A DNA stretch of 64,000 nucleotides from Planctomycetota bacterium. GTDB lineage: Bacteria > Planctomycetota > Uabimicrobiia > Uabimicrobiales > JABWCH01. Under the pieces are notes generated by a model. That model saw only the letters and a program-made list of their open reading frames with translations, searched no databases and was not told the DNA's origin. The first letter of the stretch is position 1, and each line of letters begins with the position of its first letter. Of this stretch, positions 27,505-36,158 are shown one piece after another. Made by a program: the position numbers and the translations under genes. The DNA is taken from NCBI GenBank assembly GCA_017993505.1, contig JAGOMP010000002.1, positions 1-64,000 of the forward strand, in the 5' to 3' direction.

Positions 27505-28467
27505 ATGGAAAACATTTTAATCACAGGATCTATGGGACAAATAGGATCTGAATTGATCTTATCATTACGAAATATTTACGGTAAGGATCGTGTGATTGCT
27601 AGTGATTTTCGCACTCCTTCTGAATCTACCAAAGAATTTTGGGAACCTTTTGAATCTATTGATGTGACGAATCGAGAAAATTTAGAACAAGTCGTAAAAA
27701 AATATAACATTGATACGATTTTTCACATGGCTGCTTTACTTTCTGCTGTAGGAGAGAAGAATCCACAAAAAGCTTGGAATGTAAATATGGGTGGATTATA
27801 CAATGTATTAGAAGTAGCACGAGAATGTAAAGTAGCACAAATTTTCAATCCTACTTCCATTGCTGTTTTTGGACCAGAAACTCCTCGAGATCAAACTCCT
27901 CAAGATACTATATTGACTCCCACAACTATGTATGGTGTTACAAAAGTTTCTGGTGAATTGTTGTGCAATTATTATGTTCGTCGTTTTGATATGGATATTC
28001 GTGGCGTTCGTTTCCCTGGAATCATCAGCAGTGAAACTCCTCCAGGGGGTGGAACGACTGATTACGCAGTTGCGATTTTTTATGATGCAGTAAAAACAAA
28101 AAAGTATACTTGCTTTGTGAAAGAAGATACTGTATTGCCTATGATGTATATGCCCGATGCTATTCAAGGAATCATTCAATTGATGAAAGCAGATAAATCT
28201 CGCCTTAAACACTATTCTAATTTTAACCTTGCGTCCATGAGTTTTTCTGCAAAAGAATTGGAAAAAGAAATCAAAAAGCACATTCCAGAATTTGAATGTA
28301 CTTATGCACCTGATTTTCGCCAACAAATTGCAGATTCTTGGCCTCGTTCGATTGATGATAGTGCAGCACGAGAAGAATGGGATTGGAAACCAAGCTATGA
28401 TTTAGCATCTATGACAAAGGATATGTTGGAAAAATTAACAATTCGACATGAACAGGGGACGCTATGA
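27505..28467 (+). CDS. L-threonine 3-dehydrogenase, SDR/epimerase type
   Basis: Oxidises L-threonine to 2-amino-3-ketobutyrate with NAD+. The 320 residues follow the short-chain (UDP-galactose-epimerase-like) TDH family. Pieces are the NAD loop ILITGSMGQIGSEL, then FHMAALLSAVGEKNPQKAWNVNMGGLYNVLE, catalytic YGVTK with STSIAVFG-type NPTSIAVFGPETP, RFPGIISSETPPGGGTTDYAV, LPMMYMPDAI, HIPEFECTYAPDFRQQIADSWP, and SIDDSAAREEWDWKP. RBS AAGGTGAAAGG precedes the ATG. It overlaps the GT2 gene by 4 bases, placing an amino-acid catabolic enzyme at the head of a membrane glycosylation operon. An epimerase on a sugar nucleotide is the alternative, but the TDH-specific blocks make that unlikely. Confidence 0.85.
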   Translation: MENILITGSMGQIGSELILSLRNIYGKDRVIASDFRTPSESTKEFWEPFESIDVTNRENLEQVVKKYNIDTIFHMAALLSAVGEKNPQKAWNVNMGGLYNVLEVARECKVAQIFNPTSIAVFGPETPRDQTPQDTILTPTTMYGVTKVSGELLCNYYVRRFDMDIRGVRFPGIISSETPPGGGTTDYAVAIFYDAVKTKKYTCFVKEDTVLPMMYMPDAIQGIIQLMKADKSRLKHYSNFNLASMSFSAKELEKEIKKHIPEFECTYAPDFRQQIADSWPRSIDDSAAREEWDWKPSYDLASMTKDMLEKLTIRHEQGTL

Positions 28468-29189
28468 TTTTAGAAACAAAAAACATGGATATTTCTGTTG
28501 TATTGCCTATATATAATGAAGCTGGAAATATAGAAACTTTAGTTCAAGAAATCAAATCTGCGTTGCAACCTTTAAAACGAACTTTTGAAATTTTATGCAT
28601 TGATGATGGAAGTAAAGACAATAGTGCAGAAGTTATCCAAAAATTGCAAAAAGAATTCTCAGAAGTTGTTTTCCTACAACATATACGAAATTTTGGTCAA
28701 AGTGCAGCACAAGGCACTGGTTTTCGATATGCAAAAGGGCAATGGATTATCACACTAGATTCCGATGGACAAAACAATCCTGCAGATATGCCAAAATTAT
28801 TAGAACATGCTGGTGAATTTGATTGTGTTTGCGGTGTACGAAAAAAACGAAAAGACACATGGATTCGCCGTATATCATCTAAAATTGCAAATAAAGTACG
28901 AAATGGAATCACAGGTGATAAAGTTTTAGACGCTGGATGTACTTTTCGTGTGATGCGAAAAGAATGTTTGCGTGAAATTCCTATTTTTAATGGTATGCAT
29001 CGTTTTATTCCCACACTATTGAAGTGGAAAGGTTGGAAAATTACAGAAATTGAAATTGACCACAGAGATCGAGTCTGGGGCGAATCAAAATATGGCATTC
29101 GTAATAGAGCTTGGCGTGGATTTGTAGATTGTTTTGCTCTAAGATGGTGGAAATCACGTTGCTTTATCCAAGAGAGGTGTAAAATTTGA
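28464..29189 (+). CDS. Glycosyltransferase family 2, polyprenol-phosphate sugar transferase type
   Basis: A 241-residue GT-A enzyme without C-terminal membrane helices, like dolichol- or undecaprenyl-phosphate mannosyl transferases. Features: ISVVLPIYNEAGNIETLVQEI, ILCIDDGSKDNSAEVI, RNFGQSAAQGTGFRYAKGQWIITLDSDGQNNPADMPKL (DxD-like DSD), and GCTFRVMRKECL. It likely makes a lipid-linked sugar on the cytoplasmic face, the donor for the ArnT-like transferase two genes downstream. It overlaps the flanking genes by 4 bases on each side. Confidence 0.85.
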   Translation: MILETKNMDISVVLPIYNEAGNIETLVQEIKSALQPLKRTFEILCIDDGSKDNSAEVIQKLQKEFSEVVFLQHIRNFGQSAAQGTGFRYAKGQWIITLDSDGQNNPADMPKLLEHAGEFDCVCGVRKKRKDTWIRRISSKIANKVRNGITGDKVLDAGCTFRVMRKECLREIPIFNGMHRFIPTLLKWKGWKITEIEIDHRDRVWGESKYGIRNRAWRGFVDCFALRWWKSRCFIQERCKI

Positions 29190-29920
29190 ACGAAATAAAC
29201 CAATTGGGCGAAAAACGTGGCATAAAATATATTATTAACAATGTACTCCTTGCCTTTTCTTTTCCTCTTGTATTGTATGTGTGTTATTATTCACCACTCT
29301 ATTCATATTTACAACAAGATTTTATCCAAAAATTTTTACACCAACTCTTAGAAAAGTATCAATATGGACATATCTGGTTACCTTTAGTATATACTTTATT
29401 TGCTGGATTGATTATTTCTATTGGAATGCCTCGTACAGCAATGAGTTTTGTGAGTGCTACGATTTTTGGTTTTTGGATTGGCATTCTTTTATCTGAAATT
29501 GCCTCGATCTTAGGAGCAAGCATAACATTTTGTTACATTCGATGGATAAAAAGTGCATGGATAAAAAATAAAAAATACACAGCACCAGCTTGGTATGAAT
29601 ATGTGGAAAAACATGCATTTTTGAGCATTCTTGTTATGCGGCAATTGCCTTTGCCTGGCTTATTATTTAATATTCTTCTCGGGGCAAGTAAAGTGCCTTT
29701 ACGTACATTTTGTATTGCCTCTGCCATTGGTTTTTTCCCACAAAATTTAATTTTTAGTTTGTATGGTGCAGGATTTAAAGAAAGTTTTTATGTGAATACT
29801 ATCTTTGCTTCTGTTCTTCTTGTTGTATTTACGTTTCTTACATATTTTCTTTGTTTAAAAGTGTCTTTTGTGAAAAATCTTTGGCAAAGAATCCATACAA
29901 AAGGAGCAAGAGCATGCTAG
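29186..29920 (+). CDS. TVP38/TMEM64 (DedA-like, VTT domain) membrane protein
   Basis: A TTG start overlaps the end of the GT2 gene, with GAGAGGTG upstream; 244 residues. It has several hydrophobic helices and a VTT-type core: GLIISIGMPRTAMSFVSATIFGFWIGILLSEIASILGAS, then LSILVMRQLPLPGLLFNILLGASKVPLRTFCIASAIGFFPQNLIFSLYGAG. Family members are thought to move or scramble lipids, including undecaprenyl-phosphate carriers. Placement between a lipid-sugar synthase and a lipid-sugar-using transferase fits a carrier-recycling or flipping role, which is inference. Inner membrane. Confidence 0.82.
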   Translation: MNEINQLGEKRGIKYIINNVLLAFSFPLVLYVCYYSPLYSYLQQDFIQKFLHQLLEKYQYGHIWLPLVYTLFAGLIISIGMPRTAMSFVSATIFGFWIGILLSEIASILGASITFCYIRWIKSAWIKNKKYTAPAWYEYVEKHAFLSILVMRQLPLPGLLFNILLGASKVPLRTFCIASAIGFFPQNLIFSLYGAGFKESFYVNTIFASVLLVVFTFLTYFLCLKVSFVKNLWQRIHTKGARAC

Positions 29921-31656
29921 ATCGAATTTATCAAAAGTGGATAGAATTTACAACAATTTTAGAACATGATTACGAAGAAAAAATTTTTGAACGCATATTT
30001 TTTTACTTTTTTCTCTTTGCCTTTTTTTGCTATCTATGCATTTTAGGCCTTCAACCAGTACGCAATACTATGGAAGCCCGCAATTTTAAAACAGCAGAAG
30101 AAATTGTAGAATCTAATGAATGGTTAGTACCAACATTAAATAATGAAGCTCGTATTTTAAAGCCTCCTTTTCCTACTTGGAGCGTGGCTGCTATAAAAAT
30201 GTTATTTCATGATACGAGGAATTTATGGATCTTGCGCTTTCCGAATCTATGCATTGCTTTTTTTCTTGTATTTATGGTATGGAAATTAGCCAAAACATTA
30301 TTCAATGCACGAACTGCTTTATTCGCTAGTATAATGCTAGCAACTAGCATTAATTTTTTAGGCGATGCACTTATTTCCCGTTGGGATATGTTTGCTTGTG
30401 CGTTTGGAATTGCTGGTATTTATAGTATTTTAAAGATGTATGCATCCACTACAAAAAAAATGGTGGTCAAATATTTTATTTTCTCTGTTTTATTTTTTAC
30501 ATTATCATATTTTAGTAAAGGACCAGCAGCTTTACTCACGCTGTTAGGGTCTCTATATGTTACTTGGTGTTTTATTTTACTATTGAATAAAATCAAGCAA
30601 AACAGTTTAACACAAAATATTATTGAAAATTATCATCCTTTTTTTCCAAAATCTTACAAAGGTTGGCTATTGTTGCTTTTAATTATTATTAGCACATTTC
30701 TTATAGGAAATATTTGGTGGATTGTCATTAAATTCCAAGAGCCAGAAGCATGGACTTTGATTTTTAAAGATATAGGATCTCTAAAAATTAAGCATGCTGA
30801 ACCTTTTTATTATTATATTCTTTTATCTGTTGCTTATATTGGAATTTGGAGTGTATTTTTAATTTTTGCTTTTATGTATCCTATATTGCTTTTCATACAA
30901 AAAAATAAATTGTCAACAATAGAAAAAAAACAACAAGCATCTATTTATTTTACTTGGATTTGGTATTTTATTGGTATCATTTTTTTATCGTCTGTTTCAG
31001 CTAAAAAAAATCGATACTTTCTCATGATTTTACCTACTTGTTGTTTGATGGTAGCTGTGTATGCCGATTTCATTGTTTCTTGGATACAAGGGAAAAAAGA
31101 AAAATGGCACTATATTATATTTGTATTGCATAAATATCTATTGTCTTTTGCATTAATTTGTAGTGCCATTGCTTTAATTGTGGGAATATTTCTAGGTTGT
31201 AGTCTTTGGACATTACTTTTTATTCCTAGTTTGCTTATTCTCAGCTATATTTGCTATAAAGGAGAACTTCAAATTACAAAATTTGTAATAGAATATGGCT
31301 GGATAGCATGTTGGATTATTCTCATTGCTTTCACTACATTATATTCTGGTGGAGCTTTCCCGGACAGATATGAAAACGCAGAACAAGTTCAAACGATTAC
31401 AAATGATGATCCACTATACATTGCATGCCAAGGCAATGATAAACTTCTCTGGGCTATTCATCGAGAAGGAATTTTTATTCATATCAATCAAAAATTGATT
31501 GAAAATTTACTGGGACAATCTAGGTTTTATATTTTACTTCCTAAAGAATCTGAACAAAATATACAATCTATTTTGCAAAAAGCTAAAAAAGTATTTACAT
31601 TTTATGAAAAACAAACAAGAGAAACTATTACATGGAATTTATATCAATTTCAATAA
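29914..31656 (+). CDS. ArnT/GT39-GT83-like membrane glycosyltransferase
   Basis: The start at 29914 is fixed by AAAGGAG; it overlaps the previous gene by 7 bases. 580 residues with about 11 hydrophobic helices. The first outer loop carries the family signature: LQPVRNTMEARNFKTAEEIVESNEWLVPTLNNEARILKPPFPTW, where Glu of EAR and the KPP element are the usual catalytic and donor-binding sites. A second loop SRWDMFA follows. The C-terminal soluble part is about 470-580. Such enzymes move a sugar from a polyprenyl-phosphate donor to lipid A or a protein on the periplasmic face. It forms an operon with GT2 and TVP38. The acceptor is unknown. Confidence 0.85.
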   Translation: MLDRIYQKWIEFTTILEHDYEEKIFERIFFYFFLFAFFCYLCILGLQPVRNTMEARNFKTAEEIVESNEWLVPTLNNEARILKPPFPTWSVAAIKMLFHDTRNLWILRFPNLCIAFFLVFMVWKLAKTLFNARTALFASIMLATSINFLGDALISRWDMFACAFGIAGIYSILKMYASTTKKMVVKYFIFSVLFFTLSYFSKGPAALLTLLGSLYVTWCFILLLNKIKQNSLTQNIIENYHPFFPKSYKGWLLLLLIIISTFLIGNIWWIVIKFQEPEAWTLIFKDIGSLKIKHAEPFYYYILLSVAYIGIWSVFLIFAFMYPILLFIQKNKLSTIEKKQQASIYFTWIWYFIGIIFLSSVSAKKNRYFLMILPTCCLMVAVYADFIVSWIQGKKEKWHYIIFVLHKYLLSFALICSAIALIVGIFLGCSLWTLLFIPSLLILSYICYKGELQITKFVIEYGWIACWIILIAFTTLYSGGAFPDRYENAEQVQTITNDDPLYIACQGNDKLLWAIHREGIFIHINQKLIENLLGQSRFYILLPKESEQNIQSILQKAKKVFTFYEKQTRETITWNLYQFQ

Positions 31657-31725
31657 ACAACATTTATTCATACGTTTGTATAAATAGTTATTTATGAAGA
31701 AAGGACTCAATCATAGGAGAATATA

Positions 31726-32010
31726 ATGGTTTTTACTGAAACTCATAAAGAAGGTTATTTTGACCGATTGAAAAAAGCAATTGGTGGCGTTGTTATAGGT
31801 TTAGTTTTATTTCTCGCTTCTTTTTGGTTATTGTGGTGGAATGAAGGAAATTCTTTAAACACAATAGCATCTATTGATGAGTTTAAAGATACGTATGTAG
31901 CAATTCCAACAGACAAAGTAGACCCTCAAAATGAAAAAAACCGATTTATACAGCAGGAAAAGCAGTTACTTACGATATTTTGCAAGATTCTATTTTTCCT
32001 ATCAGTATGA
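31726..32010 (+). CDS. TMEM43-family protein, N-terminal piece before a frameshift
   Basis: The first 70 residues are typical of TMEM43/LUMA-family proteins (PF07787): MVFTETHKEGYFDRLKKAIGGVVIGLVLFLASFWLLWWNEGNSLNT, then AIPTDKVDPQNE. After NEK the frame leaves the family, and the last 20 or so residues are out-of-frame sequence. The break is an A7 tract at 31934-31940. One more A would give NEKKPIYTAGKAVTYDILQDS and join the next piece in frame. The intact family member would span 31726-32966. RBS AGGAG precedes the ATG. Confidence 0.75.
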   Translation: MVFTETHKEGYFDRLKKAIGGVVIGLVLFLASFWLLWWNEGNSLNTIASIDEFKDTYVAIPTDKVDPQNEKNRFIQQEKQLLTIFCKILFFLSV

Positions 32011-32966
32011 ATGCGATGCAATTTTCTAGAAAAGTAGAAATGTACCAATGGGAAGAACATGAGCATAAAAGAAAAAAAGAAACTGTCAGTGGAAAAAAAA
32101 CAACATATCAATACACATACCAAGGAGTATGGTCAGAAACATACCATGATTCCAATAAATTTAAAGATCCAGAATACAAAGGAAAAAACCCTCCAATGCC
32201 CATTCAATCCGATACTATCTATGCTACTAATATTGAATTGGGTGCATTTAATATTTCTTCTTTAAAAAAATCGATTCAAAATAATGAACATTATGCCATT
32301 CCTCTAGAATCTTATGAAACATGGCGTAAGGATTTAAAATCACAATATATTTTTGAAAATGGTGGTTTATATCGTCCGTTTTATAAAAGAGAAGCCATAA
32401 CAGAAAAAAATAACTCTGATAAAAAAATTTCTGTACAAGATCATGAAGATCTTCCTATTTCCGCAATCCCAGCTGAAGCAGAAATTGGTGACATTCGCAT
32501 CACGTTTTTTTTCACTCCTCCCCAACAAGATGTTACGATTATTGGAGAACAAAGTGGGAACACATTTACTCAATACCTTGCTACTCCTGGAAAATTAGTA
32601 GGACATTTAAGCATTGGTATTGTTCCAGCAGACATTATGATCAAAACTGAAAAAGATGCTGCCATTTTAGTAAAATGGTTTTGTCGTTTAGGTGGTTTTA
32701 TTATGATGTGGCTCGGTCTCTTCCTTATCCTCCAACCACTAGCTATGATAGTTTCTTTTATTCCTTTCTTAAAAGATATTATAGCATCAGGTATAGGCAT
32801 TGCCACTGCTTTGATAGCAATTATGTTGTCATCTACAACGATTGCCATTGCTTGGCTTCGTTTCCGACCTTTATATGCTGTTGTTGCAGTATTCTTGATC
32901 ATATTCTTGTCTTCCATTATTCGTAACCGTGCGAATAGAGCTCGTCAACAAAAAGAAAACATATAG
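31980..32966 (+). CDS. TMEM43-family protein, C-terminal piece after the frameshift
   Basis: This frame is open from the A7 tract on, through KAVTYDILQDSIFPISMNAMQFSRKVEMYQWEEHEHKRKK, the family's hallmark. Next come TTYQYTYQGVWSETYHDSNKFKDPEYKGKNPPMP and a soluble region to about residue 215. Three C-terminal hydrophobic helices follow (RLGGFIMMWLGLFLILQPLAMIVSFIPFLKDI and after). TTG at 31980 or ATG at 32007 can be called as starts, but neither has a good RBS, so I regard this as the downstream part of one gene. TMEM43 proteins are multi-pass membrane proteins of poorly known function. Confidence 0.75.
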   Translation: MQDSIFPISMNAMQFSRKVEMYQWEEHEHKRKKETVSGKKTTYQYTYQGVWSETYHDSNKFKDPEYKGKNPPMPIQSDTIYATNIELGAFNISSLKKSIQNNEHYAIPLESYETWRKDLKSQYIFENGGLYRPFYKREAITEKNNSDKKISVQDHEDLPISAIPAEAEIGDIRITFFFTPPQQDVTIIGEQSGNTFTQYLATPGKLVGHLSIGIVPADIMIKTEKDAAILVKWFCRLGGFIMMWLGLFLILQPLAMIVSFIPFLKDIIASGIGIATALIAIMLSSTTIAIAWLRFRPLYAVVAVFLIIFLSSIIRNRANRARQQKENI

Positions 32967-32984
32967 AAGTAACATATCTCTTAT

Positions 32985-33013
32985 AAAGACGGTTTTTTAA
33001 CCGTCTTTTTTTT
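32985..33013 (+). terminator. Rho-independent terminator between the TMEM43 paralogs
   Basis: The stem aaagacggtt (32985-32994) pairs with aaccgtcttt (32999-33008) over a 4-base loop and is followed by T tract to 33013. It lies 19 bases after the TMEM43 stop. Confidence 0.9.
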
Positions 33014-33062
33014 AAATTATAAAAAATATGTATACAAATAGGAACAGCCATAGGAGAATATA

Positions 33063-33572
33063 ATGGTTTTTACAGACAATCAGAAAGAAAATTATCTGGA
33101 TCGATGGAAAAAAACAATGCATCCCATTGTTTTTGTTTTTGGTTTATTTTTATTGATCGCTTCTTTTTGGTTATTATGGTGGAATGAAAGCAATTCTTTA
33201 GACAAAATAAAATCAACGGGTTTTTCTATAGACATTATAAGAAAATTGGAAAACCATTACGAAGAGGACATTTTTACAAACTGGTATTACCGTATAGGTG
33301 GTTTTCTTATGATGTGGGGAGGTTTATTTTTCCTCTTTCAACCACTATCTAAGATAGTATCTTGTATCCCGTTATTAAAAGATATAGCAGAATTAGATGC
33401 ACCTTCTAGATATACTACTGCTGCCATGGCTCTTATGATAACGGCTACAACTATTACCATTTTTTGGCTTCGTTATCGACCTTTAGATTATATTGGTATA
33501 GTAGTTTTGATCCTATACATGTCTTATCTTATTCATCAAAAAGCGAAAAAAGCTCGTCAACAAAAACAATAA
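33063..33572 (+). CDS. Mini TMEM43 paralog lacking the soluble domain
   Basis: A 169-residue protein. It keeps the family N-terminus (MVFTDNQKENYLDRWKK, helix about 22-40, SFWLLWWNESNSL) and the C-terminal helices (YYRIGGFLMMWGGLFFLFQPLSKIVSCIPLLKDI, then MALMITATTITIFWLRYRPLDY). The roughly 200-residue soluble domain between them is reduced to about 35 residues. The leader (ataggagaatataatgg) is almost the same as that of the upstream paralog, so it arose by tandem duplication followed by a clean in-frame deletion. It may be a partner or competitor of the full protein. Confidence 0.82.
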   Translation: MVFTDNQKENYLDRWKKTMHPIVFVFGLFLLIASFWLLWWNESNSLDKIKSTGFSIDIIRKLENHYEEDIFTNWYYRIGGFLMMWGGLFFLFQPLSKIVSCIPLLKDIAELDAPSRYTTAAMALMITATTITIFWLRYRPLDYIGIVVLILYMSYLIHQKAKKARQQKQ

Positions 33573-33580
33573 AAAAAAGA

Positions 33581-33666
33581 AAATATGTCGTTAATGCCAG
33601 ATGATTCTCGTCAACAAGAAAAAAAATATGTCGTTAACACCAGATAATTCTTATCAACAAAAAAAA
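33581..33666 (+). repeat. Two 43-bp tandem repeats before the kinase array
   Basis: The unit beginning aaatatgtcgttaa at 33581 recurs at 33624, with scattered changes. Part of it (ctcgtcaacaa) also matches the last codons of the mini-TMEM43 gene. The rest of 33667-33777 is AT-rich and likely carries the promoter of the first kinase gene, but no clear pair of boxes is seen. Confidence 0.7.
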
Positions 33667-33777
33667 GTAGCATATCCTTAACAATAACAATGAAGGTTTA
33701 AACGACCTCTTTATAAATTAGAGAAAAAATATGTAGAGTAAAATTATTGTATAAAATACTAAAAAAAGGATAAAAAC

Positions 33778-36144
33778 ATGCACTCTGAAACTTCTGAGCC
33801 TGAATCGATTATAAGAATTCGACATTATGAAATCAAACATGAAATTAGTCGTGGTGGTATGGGAGTTGTGTATTTAGCTGAAGATACAAAACTTGCTCGC
33901 AATGTTGCTATAAAAGTTATTTTAAACACAAAACAGACTATTTTTTATAAACGTTTTCAACGAGAAGCTATGATGTATGCAAGTTTATCTCATCCCAATA
34001 TTGTAAAAATCTACGATTTCGGCATATATCAAAATAAACCCTATATTATTATGGAGTATATCCAAGGAAAGCCCATTCTACAATATATTGAATCATTGCA
34101 ACATGGAAATTATAGAGAACATGCCAATCTCATTTCACAAATTGCCCAAGCTATACACTATATCCACCAAAAAAACATTATCCACCGTGACATTAAATCA
34201 GATAATATTCTTGTCAAAGAAGATGGTACTCCTGTATTAATAGATTTTGGCATTGCTAAAGATTTTTCTAAAGAAAAAAACCAAGCAAAATTAACACAAA
34301 CAGGCTCTCTCATAGGCTCAATCAACATAATGTCGCCAGAACAAGCACTTGGGAAAAAAGTAGACTATCGCACGGATATCTATTCTTTAGGTACTGTACT
34401 ATATCAACTTTGTACAGGTCAATATCCTTTTGATATGAGCGATGCATATTCTACATTATGTGCTATCACAACAGATCAACCTATTACACCGTCTACGATC
34501 AAACCTGACATTTCAGAATCATTGGACCAAATTATTTTACGATGCTTAGAAAAAAAACCAGAAAATAGATATAAAACTGCACAACATTTGGCAAATGATT
34601 TGAAACAATTCTTTTACAAAAAAAATACAACAAATACGTTGTATGGGCTTCAACTAAAATACAAAGCAAAAAGAAAAAAAATGCTTTTTATATTGTCGAG
34701 TTTTATTTTTATAATGTGCATAGCTGGATTATATTTTTTCCTAAAACAACTCAATATAAAACAAAAACCAGCAGTCAATCTTTCTATGATCATTCCTTGT
34801 GAAAATACATTTTCACAATTACAAACACAATTTTCTATGCACATAGACCATATACAAGAAGCTTGCCATGAACCTAGCATATACACCAATTTATTTAAAA
34901 ACATAACAGAAAGTACACAGTATAAGAATACAACAAACAACGAACGATATTTGCACAATCTGGGACAACGTCTTCAACAAACTCCTTGGGATGCTACATT
35001 ATATAAAGATAGTATGTTTTTGCTCACAGAAATGGCAAAGATGCATTTTGTAAATCATCAAGAGGAAAAAGCAAAAGAGTATCAAAAAAAAGCAGAAGAA
35101 AAATTGCGAAAATATTTTAGCATCAAGTCTTACAATAAAAAAATTTTTACTCAATTTACAGAACAATACATTTATATATTAAATAGTAGGACACTACCAA
35201 AAGATTTATATATATCGCAAGAGTTTATCAACGTAGGTATATTGTCTTTAAACAGCATTGAATTTTCAGATTTATTCCCTTATTCAGAGATTTGTAGAAC
35301 ATATTTGCAAAAAGAAAAATCAACATGGAATAAGGATAAATTTGATGTATACAAAAAAATGTTCCAAAACAAAGATAATAGTATTTTGCTACGAAATATA
35401 TTAACTCCCCTTGTATTATCTCCAGAATTTTGCAAATTGTACCAAGAAGACAAAGAAATTCGTGAACTTTTTCAACAAGAACGAGAAGAGGCTATCCAAA
35501 AACATAATATACAAAAAAACATAAAGCAATTATTGGCCCAGTATTATCTTACACGAGACACTTCGTATCTAAGCTATATTTTCACATATAACAATAAATA
35601 TATTCCCACATTGCACCATATTTTAAATCACGATCAAGAATATTTTTTCCGCTTTTTAGCAGCCTATGCACTGAGCATTTGTAAAGAAAAAGAAGCAGGA
35701 AATGCTTTAGAAAAAACTATGAAACATTGGGCTGGTAATCTAGATAGTGCTCTCTTATCGTATATTTGTGCAAAAAAAATGGATTTACAGAGAAAATATC
35801 CTAACATTCTGAATGTTGTTCCAACAAAAATAGCAGATACCACAAAATTAATATTTTTGCAATACTTCTGGGATATATTGGATAAAGATAAAATAAGGGA
35901 TAGTATGCACAAATATATTTCAACATATATACAAGATAAAAATCCAAATATTAGTTTATTATCAATGTTTTTTTTGTTAAAAACAATGAGAATTGTTCTC
36001 ATAGAGGGATTAAAAACAAATTTCCTAGAGTATAAAATAGAATATGCAAAAAAATTCAACAAGTATGGAAAACAATCAAAACATACAACGAAAAACATAT
36101 ACTTTTTTTTATCATCATTTCCAATAAATTTTCACATTTTATAA
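33778..36144 (+). CDS. Receptor Ser/Thr kinase, type A, array copy 1, 5' part (frameshifted)
   Basis: A 788-residue product as read. The cytoplasmic Hanks-type kinase is at about 17-280: glycine loop ISRGGMGVVYLAED, VAIKVIL Lys, HRDIKSDNILV, DFGIAKDF, MSPEQALG, TDIYSLGTVLYQL. The TM helix is at about 302-322 (LFILSSFIFIMCIAGLYFFL). The ectodomain then follows the array family to about residue 759 (LEYKIEYAK), where the frame breaks and unrelated residues run to the stop. The cause is a tract A7 at 36048-36054. Other copies read KNIQQ(V/I)W here, and one extra A restores KKIQQVW and joins the next open frame. The kinase half is intact, so a truncated receptor could still be made. Confidence 0.88.
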   Translation: MHSETSEPESIIRIRHYEIKHEISRGGMGVVYLAEDTKLARNVAIKVILNTKQTIFYKRFQREAMMYASLSHPNIVKIYDFGIYQNKPYIIMEYIQGKPILQYIESLQHGNYREHANLISQIAQAIHYIHQKNIIHRDIKSDNILVKEDGTPVLIDFGIAKDFSKEKNQAKLTQTGSLIGSINIMSPEQALGKKVDYRTDIYSLGTVLYQLCTGQYPFDMSDAYSTLCAITTDQPITPSTIKPDISESLDQIILRCLEKKPENRYKTAQHLANDLKQFFYKKNTTNTLYGLQLKYKAKRKKMLFILSSFIFIMCIAGLYFFLKQLNIKQKPAVNLSMIIPCENTFSQLQTQFSMHIDHIQEACHEPSIYTNLFKNITESTQYKNTTNNERYLHNLGQRLQQTPWDATLYKDSMFLLTEMAKMHFVNHQEEKAKEYQKKAEEKLRKYFSIKSYNKKIFTQFTEQYIYILNSRTLPKDLYISQEFINVGILSLNSIEFSDLFPYSEICRTYLQKEKSTWNKDKFDVYKKMFQNKDNSILLRNILTPLVLSPEFCKLYQEDKEIRELFQQEREEAIQKHNIQKNIKQLLAQYYLTRDTSYLSYIFTYNNKYIPTLHHILNHDQEYFFRFLAAYALSICKEKEAGNALEKTMKHWAGNLDSALLSYICAKKMDLQRKYPNILNVVPTKIADTTKLIFLQYFWDILDKDKIRDSMHKYISTYIQDKNPNISLLSMFFLLKTMRIVLIEGLKTNFLEYKIEYAKKFNKYGKQSKHTTKNIYFFLSSFPINFHIL

Positions 36145-36158
36145 AATTTTTCGATGCA

